DNA from: Xanthocytophaga flava
Lineage (GTDB): Bacteria; Bacteroidota; Bacteroidia; Cytophagales; 172606-1
Assembly (NCBI GenBank): GCA_030068525.1
Contig: JASJOS010000004.1
Span: forward strand, 62,001-126,000
Direction of reading: 5' to 3'
DNA length: 64,000 bases
Shown: positions 8,277-19,100 of the stretch, piece by piece
Position numbering within the stretch: the first letter of the stretch is position 1
Layout: each line of letters begins with the position of its first letter
Notes under the pieces: generated by a model
Databases searched by the model: none
What the model was told of the DNA's origin: nothing
The model's input: only the letters and a program-made list of their open reading frames with translations
Translations under genes and position numbers: made by a program

Positions 8277-10169
8277 TTACCAGATTAACTTACTCTTAAT
8301 AGTGGTACCATTGCTAGTTGGGCTTACTGGTATCAGTAGTTCATCCCTGTTTTTCGACTTACGGATAATAGGCTTCAGCTCTTTGGCACCTTCCACTTCC
8401 AGATAATACGCTTTGTCATTCACACTGTATACTCCTTCAGATAATTGTGCAATCCGACTTCCACTAGCCAGTAAGTACCATACATTTCCACTGGCACTTC
8501 CCTTTAGCTGCACCTGACGTACAAACGCTTTATTATTATCTTCAGGCCATAGTTGATCCTGTACAGCCAGATTGCCTATTGTATACCGGAATGCAGGTCT
8601 GCCTTGTTCATCCACAGAGTATCCTTTGAACTGGAAATCAGCAGATACAGAATCTGGCCATATGACATCTTTCCCAGATAATACAGCCACAGAAGGTTCG
8701 CCTGTCATTTCAATTATACTACCTGCAGGCTTGGCCAACTGAGGTTCTCCCCGATCATGCCACATCTCCGTTGCGTCCAGGAAATTACCTTTCCAGATCC
8801 ACAAAAGGCCACCCTGTTTCAGATCCATTGTATAATGAATGTTTCCAGGTTCTCCTATCGAAATACAATTTGTCTTCTTCCGGTTATTGTGCCAGATAAA
8901 ACTGCGTATCATACGAGTTTCAGGAGCACGTACTAAAATGGGTTCTATATAGTCAGGATCAGGCAGAGAGGTCGGCAAAGAAAGCATCTGACGAGCTACA
9001 CCTGGTCCTTCCACATATAAACTCATTTCCGAACGCAACCAAGGGTCTTTGCTGCGGAAGTATGTTAACGCAAAAGTATGATTTCCGGCCTGTAAGGTGA
9101 TAACACCATTTGTCCATTCGTCCGGATAGTGAAATCCTTCATAGGTAATAATTTTCTTTCCATCAAGGGTCAGAATGGCCCCTCCCATACACTTTAGTTC
9201 AAACAAATAGTTTCCCATACTTGGTACCTGAAGTGTTCCAGTCAGTTGGAGAGCAAAGTCATTGGCACCTTCAATCAGTTGCATATGCTCTTGTACAGCC
9301 CCCTGCTTTTTAACTTTAGCCTTTGCTATGTCTGCTTCTGCATACATCTTACCTTCTGAATATTTATATTGTACCTGGGAAAGTTGTACAAATGGCTCAT
9401 CATAGCGTTTGTAACGGATATTACGAAAAGCAACCGGACCATGATCTCCCTGTAACATCAAAGGACCAAAGGGTTTCTCATCCTGAAAAGCAGCTGCACG
9501 GGTAGGACCTGTTACTTCTACATTCTCATGTACTACTACTCCATTGTGAATCACTTTTATAAAGCGGGCAGAGGTCAGCTTTTTTCCATTCTTATCAAAA
9601 GTAGGTGCCTGAAAAACAATCTTCATGGTTTGCCATAGTCCGGGGGCCCTGCTTACATTTACACGGGGTGGATGGCCTTCATATCCTTTTTGTCCTTCGG
9701 GTCTGCTTTCTTCCCAACGCTCATAGATACTTCCACAATCTGACGAACGGGGACGTGCCACACCCCAGCTATCAAATAACTGAATTTCATATCTTCCTTG
9801 CAGATAGATACCGGAATTAGAACCTTTAGCCATCATAAATTCCAGCTCCAACTCAATATTTCCATGTTCAAAGCTGGTAAATAACTGATCTTTGTTTTTA
9901 TCTGTTGGCTGGTTGACAATAATTCCTTTACCAGAAGAACTTTGCACTATTCCATCAGCAGAACGGTCAACTATAACATCTCCTGCAATCTTCCAGTTAG
10001 CGGCAGCAGGTTTAAAGCCACTTAAATCGTCAAGTGAGATTGGAACAAACGGTAGAGCAGTCTGTCCCATAAGCGTTAGGGAATGGCAGCTTATCAGCAA
10101 AAAAGCAATCCATAACGTACTTCGTAAATAATTCATTCGGGCGTACATGTTTACTTGTGGTTCGGCCAT
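8277..10169 (-). CDS. Secreted DUF1080 (3-keto-disaccharide hydrolase-like) protein with PA14 domain
   Basis: The 630-aa product has a signal peptide; Met12, or Met8, gives a more typical one than the first Met. A DUF1080 concanavalin-like domain follows (about residues 40-255) with the family hallmarks GSNSGIYLQGRYEIQLFDSW and CGSIYERW. A PA14-like carbohydrate-binding module (about 285-390) includes GGAILTLDGKKI, and an uncharacterised beta-rich tail completes it. DUF1080 proteins are linked to hydrolysis of 3-keto-glycosides, and PA14 domains bind glycans. Its place beside a SusC/SusD locus and a propeller dehydrogenase-like protein suggests glycoside processing outside the cytoplasm. Confidence 0.85.
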   Translation of the reverse strand: MAEPQVNMYARMNYLRSTLWIAFLLISCHSLTLMGQTALPFVPISLDDLSGFKPAAANWKIAGDVIVDRSADGIVQSSSGKGIIVNQPTDKNKDQLFTSFEHGNIELELEFMMAKGSNSGIYLQGRYEIQLFDSWGVARPRSSDCGSIYERWEESRPEGQKGYEGHPPRVNVSRAPGLWQTMKIVFQAPTFDKNGKKLTSARFIKVIHNGVVVHENVEVTGPTRAAAFQDEKPFGPLMLQGDHGPVAFRNIRYKRYDEPFVQLSQVQYKYSEGKMYAEADIAKAKVKKQGAVQEHMQLIEGANDFALQLTGTLQVPSMGNYLFELKCMGGAILTLDGKKIITYEGFHYPDEWTNGVITLQAGNHTFALTYFRSKDPWLRSEMSLYVEGPGVARQMLSLPTSLPDPDYIEPILVRAPETRMIRSFIWHNNRKKTNCISIGEPGNIHYTMDLKQGGLLWIWKGNFLDATEMWHDRGEPQLAKPAGSIIEMTGEPSVAVLSGKDVIWPDSVSADFQFKGYSVDEQGRPAFRYTIGNLAVQDQLWPEDNNKAFVRQVQLKGSASGNVWYLLASGSRIAQLSEGVYSVNDKAYYLEVEGAKELKPIIRKSKNRDELLIPVSPTSNGTTIKSKLIW

Positions 10170-10307
10170 TATTGGATACGTGTATTTCTAACAATTAAAA
10201 ATCATCTTACATAAATACCAGAAATTCTTGGATATAAAAAGGAGTGCTCTACCATTTTTTCGGTTATAGCCCTTACTGCATTCTACATATATATTCAGCA
10301 AGTGAAT

Positions 10308-10907
10308 CTATTCCACCTTCTTTATTTTTTGTTCTATCACCAGATCAGTATAATCTACCTTAACATGTATCTCATCATATTGCCCAACGGTAATACGACG
10401 ATTGCCATCCACCTTTACATAGATTACTCCTTTTTGTGGATCACTGATTCGGATAAATGGTGAACCTCCCGGATACCATTTCCGATACAGAACCAATACA
10501 TCCGTTAGCAGACTATCTGAAGACAGATGTTTGTTCCAGGGTGCCCATCCATCATAATTAAATGAAGTCTGCATCTTATAAATTTTATTATCATAGAAAT
10601 GAGGATAGAAATTCATGGATGCAGCATGTTTCAATTCGTGATGATTTAGCTTATACAATACAGATGTGTTATTCTGTCCATCTGTAAAGAGTCCCTTCTT
10701 GTTCATCTCCCAACAGTGCAGAAAAAAATTCTTTGAAGTCATTCCAAAAGACATTCCCAAAAATAAACTATCCGCCTGTTTGCCACTTTGCAGCTCTTTG
10801 TCCATCACCTCTTTATAAAGGTCAAACCCCTCTTTCTTGCCACAAGCTATACAAGCAATCAGCACAAAGCCAAGTACGGGCAATATTCTCCAATACTTAT
10901 TTACCAT
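10308..10907 (-). CDS. Hypothetical lipoprotein-like secreted protein
   Basis: The 199-aa product has an N-terminal hydrophobic segment ending in a Cys (VLIACIACGKK), which looks like a lipoprotein signal although the lipobox is not ideal. I recognise no domain. Its start overlaps the stop of the FG-GAP/ASPIC protein by 11 bases, so it is translationally coupled to it and probably works with that surface complex. Confidence 0.7.
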   Translation of the reverse strand: MVNKYWRILPVLGFVLIACIACGKKEGFDLYKEVMDKELQSGKQADSLFLGMSFGMTSKNFFLHCWEMNKKGLFTDGQNNTSVLYKLNHHELKHAASMNFYPHFYDNKIYKMQTSFNYDGWAPWNKHLSSDSLLTDVLVLYRKWYPGGSPFIRISDPQKGVIYVKVDGNRRITVGQYDEIHVKVDYTDLVIEQKIKKVE

Positions 10908-13900
10908 ACTCTATCAACTGAATAGTATCGTTGTTTCTTGCAAAGAGAATAATCTTTTTCTTTCCTTTCTGAAGTGTCATAATATCTCTGACTGCTCCTT
11001 TAATGCAAATACCACTCTTTTGCATTGGTACACTTTCAAACTCTCCTTTTCCATTTCCTCTAAGCATTAATCCATAGCTGCCATCATAAATCCCTACTTC
11101 CGGTTTGCTTTCATACAGATTACCTCCTATCAATAAATCTATTTTTCCATCTTCATCATAATCTCCACTCTCGACTCCATACAAGACAGACCATTGGGCT
11201 TCCTTCGGAAAAGCCTTAAACTGGTACTTACCATCCTCTTCATTGATATACACACCACTGCGCAATTCATAAGCATCGAGCTTCTTCGCTTTCCCTAATT
11301 CTCCTGCATTGAAAATCTCTTCGATACTTTGTTCTTTGTATTGAGAATAATGTACATACTTCTTTTTCAGATAAGGCAATACACTCACCAGATCATGACG
11401 CAATATCATGGGATACGACTTTGATCCATTATAACAGCTTACCAATTGTTCTATTGTGCCATTTCCATCCATATCCCCTACATACATACACACTGGCTTA
11501 TCTGCACTAGCCTTGAAACGTGAGTTCAAACCATGATTTAAAGCTACTATATCTTCTCTACCATCTCCATTTATATCTACGATCTTCAGTCGGTTCCACC
11601 ATCCATTGCTCTGCGAAAAACCAGCCTTTTTGCTTACTTCTACCAAACGACCTGATTTATTGGCAAATAAACGAAGTCCCATGTATTCTCCTGCAATCAC
11701 CAGATCTTTCCAGCCATCCCCATCATAATCCAGCCATTGTCCATCACTGATCATACCTGCTGACAACAAGGGAGAACATACTTGTTCAGTCACATCACTA
11801 AAAATACCTTTCCCATTATTTGCAAGGATATACCCTTTACAGGCATACCCATACCGGAAAGGTTGCAATCGAACACCTACAAACAAGTCTATGTCTCCAT
11901 CTTTATCATAGTCAGCAACCCGTACAGACGAACTACTCTCAAACAAAAACGAAGGCAATACCTGTTGTGATTTACTGAAGTTGCCTTTGCCATCATTGAT
12001 ATACAGCCGATCAATCAAAGCAGTCGAATTAGGTGAAAATTCGTTACCTCCACTACATACATACAAGTCCATATCTTTGTCGCCATCACAATCGAAGAAA
12101 ATAGCATCTGTATCTTCGCTCAATTTATCTGTTATGAACAAAGCCTGATTAGTGCACACAAACTCTCCGGAAGGGGTCTGAACAAACAAGGCTCCGGGCT
12201 GATCCTTCGCACCTCCAATGTAAAAATCCTCCAAGCCATCGCCATTTATATCTGCTTTGGCCAGATGAGGCCCCTGAGTGGAAAGCATATGAAAAGTCAA
12301 TGGGTCCCTGTCAAAATCTGCAAAAGAATTTTCCTGATGCAGAAAGTCAATTCCATAATTTTTCTGAGCACTATGAAAAAGAGAAGTGACTGAAGAAATG
12401 GATTCAGGGCTTTTATAAGAAGCCAGCAAGGCATTAGGCTGGGAAATAGTAAGATGCTGATTAGGTTTAGGCTGTAGCAAAATACTCTTTTGTCCCAATG
12501 GCCAAAGTACCACTACCGAATCAATCTGTTTAGCAGTTCCCAGTCCAAAAGTAAGTCTTTGATCTACACTGGATTCAAAACCTCTCATAGGCATCTGTTC
12601 TTGAAATGCCAGTGAAGATTTCCCTTGTTGTGACTGATAATAAACACCCACCCGAGCACCAATACCAAAGCGGTTATTTCCTTCTCCTTTTAATGTCAGT
12701 TGCAGAAACTGGTGTTGAGGATGAAGCTGGTTAGATTGGTTCTGATAAATAAAACAAGGCATATTCACATTGTTAATCACCAGATCCAAGTCACCATCAT
12801 TGTCCAGATCGCCATAAGCTGATCCATTGGAGAAGGAAGGTTGATTTAGTCCCCACGACTGAGCCTGGTTCACAAAAGTCAGATCTCCCTTGTTTTGAAA
12901 AGCATAGTTACTCAGTGCCTCAGAAGGAATCTTATCAATCAGATCTTTAATAATATTTGTTTCTTTGTTGAGTATTTTTTGTCGGATTTCATTGGTTGTA
13001 CTGGCTGTATATTGGATATAATCCTGATCAGTAATATCTTTGTAAATACCATTGGCCACAAAAATATCTTTGTACCCATCATTGTCCATGTCAGTGATTA
13101 ATGCTCCCCAGCTCCAGTCGGTAGCATGCACACCTGCATAACGGCCAATTTCACTGAAAGCCAGTGTACCGTCTGTTTTTATAGGTCCTCTATTGAGCTG
13201 TAGGGTATTACGTACAAACTGCTGATAAAAACCACTTTTTTTATCAGCCTGATATTTATTCCATGTCTCAAAAACTGTTTTAGTCTTTACACGGGCTTCT
13301 TGTTCCGGAAACATATCCGTTACATAGATTTCCGGATACCCGTCATTAGAGATATCGGCAATATCAGCCCCCATAGAGTTCATGCTTAATTCTCTAATAC
13401 AGGATTCCAGCATTTCCTTAAAGGTTCCATTCTGTTGGTTGATATATAAATAATCCCGCTCAAAAAAATCATTGGACACATACATATCCGGCCAGCCATC
13501 CCGGTTGATATCGGAAATAGTCACCCCCAGGCCAAATCCAATTACACTACCATAAATACCAGCTTCCTCACTTACATCTACAAAATGATTATGATCATTC
13601 CGATATAGCTTGTTTCCTCCTAACGAATCACGCACCAAACGCTGATCCTTGATCATATAATAATTACTCACTGATCGAAACGAATTATTGAGCAAATAAC
13701 AATCCAGATCACCATCCCGGTCATAATCAAAGAAGGCGGCATGGGTAGATAATCCTCTGTTATCCAATCCATATTCCTGAGATTTTTCTGTGAAAGTCAG
13801 ATCTCCGTTATTGATAAATAGCTCATTGCTTCGATTTTTCTTTTTCAGATCACCAGATTTGCATACATAAATATCCAGGTATCCATCCCCATTTATGTCC

Positions 13901-14307
13901 ACCAGACTTACACCTGTAGACCATACCCCATCTGATGTAACACCTGCTTTTTGTGTGATATCCTCAAACTGAAAGTTTCCTTTATTCAGGTATAATCGAT
14001 TAGTTTGTTGATTGGAACAAAAGAAGATATCTGGTAAATTATCATTGTTAATATCCCCAATAGCTACTCCCCCTCCATTGTAAAAATTTCGGAATGTATA
14101 GGGATTAAACTCTTCTGTGTAAGATACTTTATTTGAGAAATCTATTCCGGTTCGGGAGGATGGCAGCAAAGTAAACAAGGTAGTCTCTGTACCTGTTTGC
14201 AAATCTGTACAAGAACTAATCAGACACAATACAATCCACAAAAAGAACCAGACAAACTTGCTATATCCTGAATGTAATTTCTGTTGTATGGGTTTGCTTC
14301 TGCTCAT
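10897..14307 (-). CDS. FG-GAP/VCBS-repeat lipoprotein with ASPIC/UnbV domain (CRTAC1-like)
   Basis: This is a large surface lipoprotein of Susd-type loci. Many Ca-binding repeats of the type DINGDGYLDIYV, DYDRDGDLDCYL and DYDKDGDIDLFVGV form beta-propellers. About midway lies an ASPIC/UnbV domain (NRFGIGARVGVYY, then DSVVVLWPLGQ), followed by more repeats. The frame opens at 14361, but the Met at 14307 is preferred: a GGAG sits 12 bases upstream, and it gives a normal signal peptide ending in the lipobox LISSC. The protein is then 1136 aa. It follows the SusD gene by about 120 bp on the same strand. The role is inferred to be carbohydrate binding or processing at the outer membrane. Confidence 0.88.
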   Translation of the reverse strand: MSRSKPIQQKLHSGYSKFVWFFLWIVLCLISSCTDLQTGTETTLFTLLPSSRTGIDFSNKVSYTEEFNPYTFRNFYNGGGVAIGDINNDNLPDIFFCSNQQTNRLYLNKGNFQFEDITQKAGVTSDGVWSTGVSLVDINGDGYLDIYVCKSGDLKKKNRSNELFINNGDLTFTEKSQEYGLDNRGLSTHAAFFDYDRDGDLDCYLLNNSFRSVSNYYMIKDQRLVRDSLGGNKLYRNDHNHFVDVSEEAGIYGSVIGFGLGVTISDINRDGWPDMYVSNDFFERDYLYINQQNGTFKEMLESCIRELSMNSMGADIADISNDGYPEIYVTDMFPEQEARVKTKTVFETWNKYQADKKSGFYQQFVRNTLQLNRGPIKTDGTLAFSEIGRYAGVHATDWSWGALITDMDNDGYKDIFVANGIYKDITDQDYIQYTASTTNEIRQKILNKETNIIKDLIDKIPSEALSNYAFQNKGDLTFVNQAQSWGLNQPSFSNGSAYGDLDNDGDLDLVINNVNMPCFIYQNQSNQLHPQHQFLQLTLKGEGNNRFGIGARVGVYYQSQQGKSSLAFQEQMPMRGFESSVDQRLTFGLGTAKQIDSVVVLWPLGQKSILLQPKPNQHLTISQPNALLASYKSPESISSVTSLFHSAQKNYGIDFLHQENSFADFDRDPLTFHMLSTQGPHLAKADINGDGLEDFYIGGAKDQPGALFVQTPSGEFVCTNQALFITDKLSEDTDAIFFDCDGDKDMDLYVCSGGNEFSPNSTALIDRLYINDGKGNFSKSQQVLPSFLFESSSSVRVADYDKDGDIDLFVGVRLQPFRYGYACKGYILANNGKGIFSDVTEQVCSPLLSAGMISDGQWLDYDGDGWKDLVIAGEYMGLRLFANKSGRLVEVSKKAGFSQSNGWWNRLKIVDINGDGREDIVALNHGLNSRFKASADKPVCMYVGDMDGNGTIEQLVSCYNGSKSYPMILRHDLVSVLPYLKKKYVHYSQYKEQSIEEIFNAGELGKAKKLDAYELRSGVYINEEDGKYQFKAFPKEAQWSVLYGVESGDYDEDGKIDLLIGGNLYESKPEVGIYDGSYGLMLRGNGKGEFESVPMQKSGICIKGAVRDIMTLQKGKKKIILFARNNDTIQLIEYGK

Positions 14308-14425
14308 CACACGATTCGCTCCTTTCAAAAAAAATAGATGATGTAGATTATTTAAAATCAAAATACAGTATAGCAGTCCTAAACAGACTACTATACTGTT
14401 ATAACAGAGGTATCAGGTATCTGTC

Positions 14426-16051
14426 TTAATATCCGGGATTCTGTTTCAGATTCTGGTTGGCATTGATCTGTGTGGCCGGAATCGGAAAAATATTCAGGTG
14501 GTTGATGCCTGCAGGCCCCAAATTGTCTGAAGCATCTGCGGCATGGAATCTCCAGGCGCTGTTGTATTTCCCGAAACGAATCAGATCCTGACGTCTGAAA
14601 GTCTCGGCAAACATTTCGCGTCCTCTTTCTGCCAGAAATGTATCAGCAGTCATGGAGACAAACGGTGTTACACCTCCATGTACAGTTCGTATCTGATTAA
14701 CTAATGCCAAAGCAATCGGATCATTCCAGTCGTCATTTTTGCGGGCAGTTGCCTCAGCTTTCATTAATAATACATCTGCATAGCGGAACAATGGCCAGTC
14801 ATTACTCAGATCAGCTGTCATGCCAGTATAAAACTCCCATTTACCAATCCGTGCTCCTGATTGGCGCCATGCATTAGGTTGTAGTTCGTTAATATAGGGA
14901 GTAAAGGTAATGGGTGCTCCATTTGGATCAGCAGCATCAGCTCCTCCATCTGTTAAGGGAGAGCCATCCGCCATATACTGAGGGCCAACCAGAAAGTTTG
15001 ATAACCGTTTGTCTTGTGTACCTGTGGTAGTAGTTCCTTTTGTATCCACTCCTACAACTGTACCTTGTGGGCCTGGATTTTGTACAGGATCAATGTAAGA
15101 CTGATAGAATTCCTGAATAGTAGCAAAACCATTCCAGGGTTGTGCGTTCATTTTATACGTATTCTGATTTTGCATGTGCAACGTCATCATAGGCATATTA
15201 AAGCCTTTGGCATACACTGCATCATAGGGAATAGCCCATATAAACTCTGTTGATCCTTTGTTTTCTTTTTTAAAGTTATCGCTGTAGTTGGTTACCAGTG
15301 CATATTTACCAGAGTTAATTACTTCATCACAGGCTGCGATGGCTTTTTCCCATTGTTCTGTACCTGTATAGATTTTGGCATTCAGATACAGTTTTGCCAG
15401 CGCGGTATATCCTGTGTAATAATTGACCCGTCCATAAGTAGACTCATCAGTTGGGCCTGTCTTTTGTAAAAGAGGAACATTTTCAAGTAATTCCTTTTCC
15501 ACAAAGTCATACACCTGTTGCCGGGTGCTGTTGGCAGGTGGTTCTGTCGAAGAAAAATCTATACTTAAAGGCACATTTCCATACAGATCCAGCAACCAGT
15601 AATAATAGATAGCCCGCAGTACTTTTAGTTCGGCAATATACGCTTTTGCCTGATCTGTCCCCAATGGCTCAAAAGTAGCCAGCAAACGATTACAGGTATT
15701 GACACCGGAATACAGAAATGTCCACCCGTTAGTGGGTGTAGGGTCTTGTGAAGTATAGGTATGGGTTTGTAAACGAACCCAGTGCCCACCATCACCCCAG
15801 TCGGCTCCCCGTGTAGGAACCACCATTTCATCGGTAGTTACTTCGTTCAGGGGTATCATATGGTTGTTCCCACCCCAGCCGAAAAGATTGGAATAGGCAG
15901 CACCAACAGCTGAAAGAAATTCCCGATCTGTTTTGTAGAAGTTGTCACTGATTACCGTATCATACAACACATCGGTCTCATCCAGATTGGTACATCCTCC
16001 AGCTAAAATCAGTCCAACCAGACAGTATTTTGTAATTGATGTATATTTCAT
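14426..16051 (-). CDS. SusD/RagB-family nutrient-binding outer membrane lipoprotein
   Basis: The 541-aa product has a lipoprotein signal (LILAGGC), the SusD N-terminal TPR-like region (LKVLRAIYYYWLLDLYGNVPL, about residues 145-164) and the conserved C-terminal section (FAETFRRQDLIRFGKY and NPGY end). SusD proteins cap the SusC transporter and bind the substrate. The gene lies directly downstream of the SusC gene with an 87-bp gap. The substrate is probably an oligosaccharide but cannot be read from sequence. Confidence 0.95.
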   Translation of the reverse strand: MKYTSITKYCLVGLILAGGCTNLDETDVLYDTVISDNFYKTDREFLSAVGAAYSNLFGWGGNNHMIPLNEVTTDEMVVPTRGADWGDGGHWVRLQTHTYTSQDPTPTNGWTFLYSGVNTCNRLLATFEPLGTDQAKAYIAELKVLRAIYYYWLLDLYGNVPLSIDFSSTEPPANSTRQQVYDFVEKELLENVPLLQKTGPTDESTYGRVNYYTGYTALAKLYLNAKIYTGTEQWEKAIAACDEVINSGKYALVTNYSDNFKKENKGSTEFIWAIPYDAVYAKGFNMPMMTLHMQNQNTYKMNAQPWNGFATIQEFYQSYIDPVQNPGPQGTVVGVDTKGTTTTGTQDKRLSNFLVGPQYMADGSPLTDGGADAADPNGAPITFTPYINELQPNAWRQSGARIGKWEFYTGMTADLSNDWPLFRYADVLLMKAEATARKNDDWNDPIALALVNQIRTVHGGVTPFVSMTADTFLAERGREMFAETFRRQDLIRFGKYNSAWRFHAADASDNLGPAGINHLNIFPIPATQINANQNLKQNPGY

Positions 16052-16138
16052 AGGTATGTTATCATTTAAGTGTAAGTACCTGCCAATGCCTTCTCAATTA
16101 GCTTGTATTGGCAGTTTTTTACCTGTAGTATAAGTAGA

Positions 16139-19100
16139 TTAAAACTGAACATTAACCCCAAGTGTAAAAGAACGAGTCAGTACCCAGGTCTCCCTTCTAT
16201 CAACCCCTGGCGCTAACGCATTTCGGGTAACAGCGCCTGTATTGGAAGTACTTTCATCCGCATACCGCACCTCCGGATCTACGCCTGTATAGTTTGTAAT
16301 AGTAAACAAGTTTTGTCCACTCAGATACGCACGCAGACTTTTTACCAAACTTCCCGCAGGGAGTTTGAAGTTGTACCCAAGTGTAGCGTTATCCAGCTTT
16401 GCAAAGGAGGCTCTTTCTACAAACCGGCTGCTGAAGATTTGTCCATCGGTGATATTCGGATTAAAATATTTAGTCTTTACAATGTTATAGCTGCTGGCAA
16501 CATTGGGGTTCTCATAGAAGGCTCGATAGGTGTTGATCAGATCATGCCCGATAGATCCTCTTAACAGAAAATTAAAGTCGAAGTTTTTGTACCGAATTGT
16601 GTTGTTCCAGCCAAATTCAAACTTAGGTAAGCCATTGCCTATGATAGTCTCATCCTGATTATCGATCTTTCCATCATTGTTCCGGTCTTCAAAAATATAT
16701 TTACCATCCTCTCCTACTCCTTTGTACACCTTACCCCATAAGATACCGATCTTCTCCCCTTCTACAGCTCTTGTAATCTGTGTAGCCTCCTGTCCAGGCG
16801 TCCCCAGGTTTGTAGCCCCGACAAAGCTACCTGCTAACTGAGGATCCAGTTTGGATAGCACCACATGAAAGGTGGTAAAGTTGCCACCTGTGTTCCAGGA
16901 AAATACATCATTTTTAATAACATCATAGCCCAGGCTCATCTCAAAACCATTGCTCTTCATGGTACCAATATTCATCCAGGTGGTAGGAACCAGGTTTGGC
17001 GGAACTGGAACCGTTACATTAAAGATCAGATCAGAGGTAGTTCGCTGATAGTAATCAATTGTACCTGTCAGACGATTGTTAAATAATCCAAAATCAACAC
17101 CTACATCAAACTCTCCTTTTTTCTCCCACCGCAGATCCGGGTTGGCATTCTGATTAGGAGAATAGGGTTGTAAGTATACTCCATCACCTGCATAGAAATA
17201 AGATCCTCCGGCAGTGAGCGTTCGCAATGACAGATAAGAACTGGGTGGTAATGCACCTGTTACACCGTAACTGGCTCTTAGTTTTAGATTATCAATTGCT
17301 TTTACACGTAAAATCTGGCTCAGATCCACCCCGGCACTTACCCCTGGAAACATCCCCCATTTGTGATTTGCTCCAAATTGTGTTGAGCCTTCCCTGCGCA
17401 ATGTTGCAGATAAGAATGCAAGACCATTATAATTCAGATTAACACGACCAAAGAAGGCAACCAATCGAGACCCGTTTTTAAAGCTGGAAATAGCTCCTAA
17501 CCCTTGTGCAAAGTCTAGTGCAGAGGAAAGGTTTTGTCCAGAAGCATCTGTAATAAAGTTTCCACCACCTACTGTAAATCCTTGATCCAGAAAATCCTGA
17601 TAGGAATATCCGGTAAGAGCTGATACCTGTAATTTATCAATCCGCTTTTCATAAGACAGCGTATTTTCATACAGCTGGTTAAAACTTTCATTGTCGTTTT
17701 TCCATCCATATCCACCACGGGCAAAGCCACTTACACCTAAAAAGTTTCGGGAATTATAGGAAGTGCGTGGCAGATACACCTGATTGTAAGTACTGGCGGT
17801 TTGCTGAGCATAACGAATCAAAAACTTTAATCCCGTAACGATTTCATATTCAGCAGAGGCAGCAAAGTTGAATCGTTTCAATTCTCTTTCATTGGTATTT
17901 TGTCTGAGTACTGCTACCGGATTTGAATAATCAACAAAGTTTGCCTCAAAGTATCCTCCCCCTGTCAGATCGTATAACGGATCGGTACTATATACAGGAG
18001 AAGTAGGATTGTAGATGGCTGCATATTTAAATGCTTCATTGAAGCCTAGTTCTGATTTTCTACGCGTCATACTCAAGGTTAAATTCAATACCAATCTATC
18101 CTTTAAGGCTTTCTGGATCAGATTCAATCGACCATTGAGCTGTTCAAAGCCAGTAGTAATGGCTACCCCTTGGGAATTACGGTAATTCACTGAAGCATTG
18201 TAAGAGGTACCCGAGGAATTACCACCAGACAAAGAAACATTGTGGGTTTGAGAAATAGCTGTACGAGTAATTTCTTTATACCAGTCTGTGTTTGATCCAT
18301 AATCTGTACCTTTTCCCAAGGCTCTGAATTCAGCTGCAGACATATGAGGAGTTAACCGGGCTGCACTTTCTGCCTGTACCAACCCATTATAACTAATACT
18401 GGTAGTACCTCCACCTGATTTGGTTGTAATAATAATTACTCCGGCAGAACCACGTGTACCGTAAATAGCAGCAGCGGAACCATCTTTCAATACATCAATG
18501 CTCTTAATATCATTGGGATCAACTGTATTTAAGTCTGCACCTATCTGTCCATCAATGACAACAAGTGGTTGGGTATTGGCTCCTAGAGTAGACAAACCGC
18601 GCAAACGGATAGCAAAGTTTCCATTGGGATCACCTCCTGGACGGGAAATAGACAATCCGGCAACTTTTCCCTGTAACAACTGAGATACGTTACTAATGTT
18701 TCCTTTGTTAAACTGTTCTGCATTGACACTGGCAACTGCACTGGTGATTTCTCCTTTCTTTTGTGTACCATACCCTACTACCACAACTTCATTTAAAGCG
18801 GTAATATCCGGAGCAAGAGATATATCTATGGTTGTCCTGTTATTAATAGATACTTCCTGTGAAATATACCCTACAAACGAGAATACTAATGTTCCATTCC
18901 CATCTGGTACGCTTAATGAATAATTTCCATCAGGACCTGCTACAGTTCCGGTTGTTGTTCCTTTTAAGACTACACTCACTCCTGGCAAAGCCTCTTTGTT
19001 CTCATCCGTTATCTTCCCTTTAATAGTAATTGCCGCTTGCTCAGCTTCCTGATTAACAGAAAGAACTTGAGGATATACCTCATTCTTTGTCAATGAATCA

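Noticed and set aside
16052..16138. Terminator between the SusC and SusD genes
   Set aside because: An 8-base inverted repeat with a T run exists, but the T run is on the plus strand while the genes are on the minus strand, and the loop is long.
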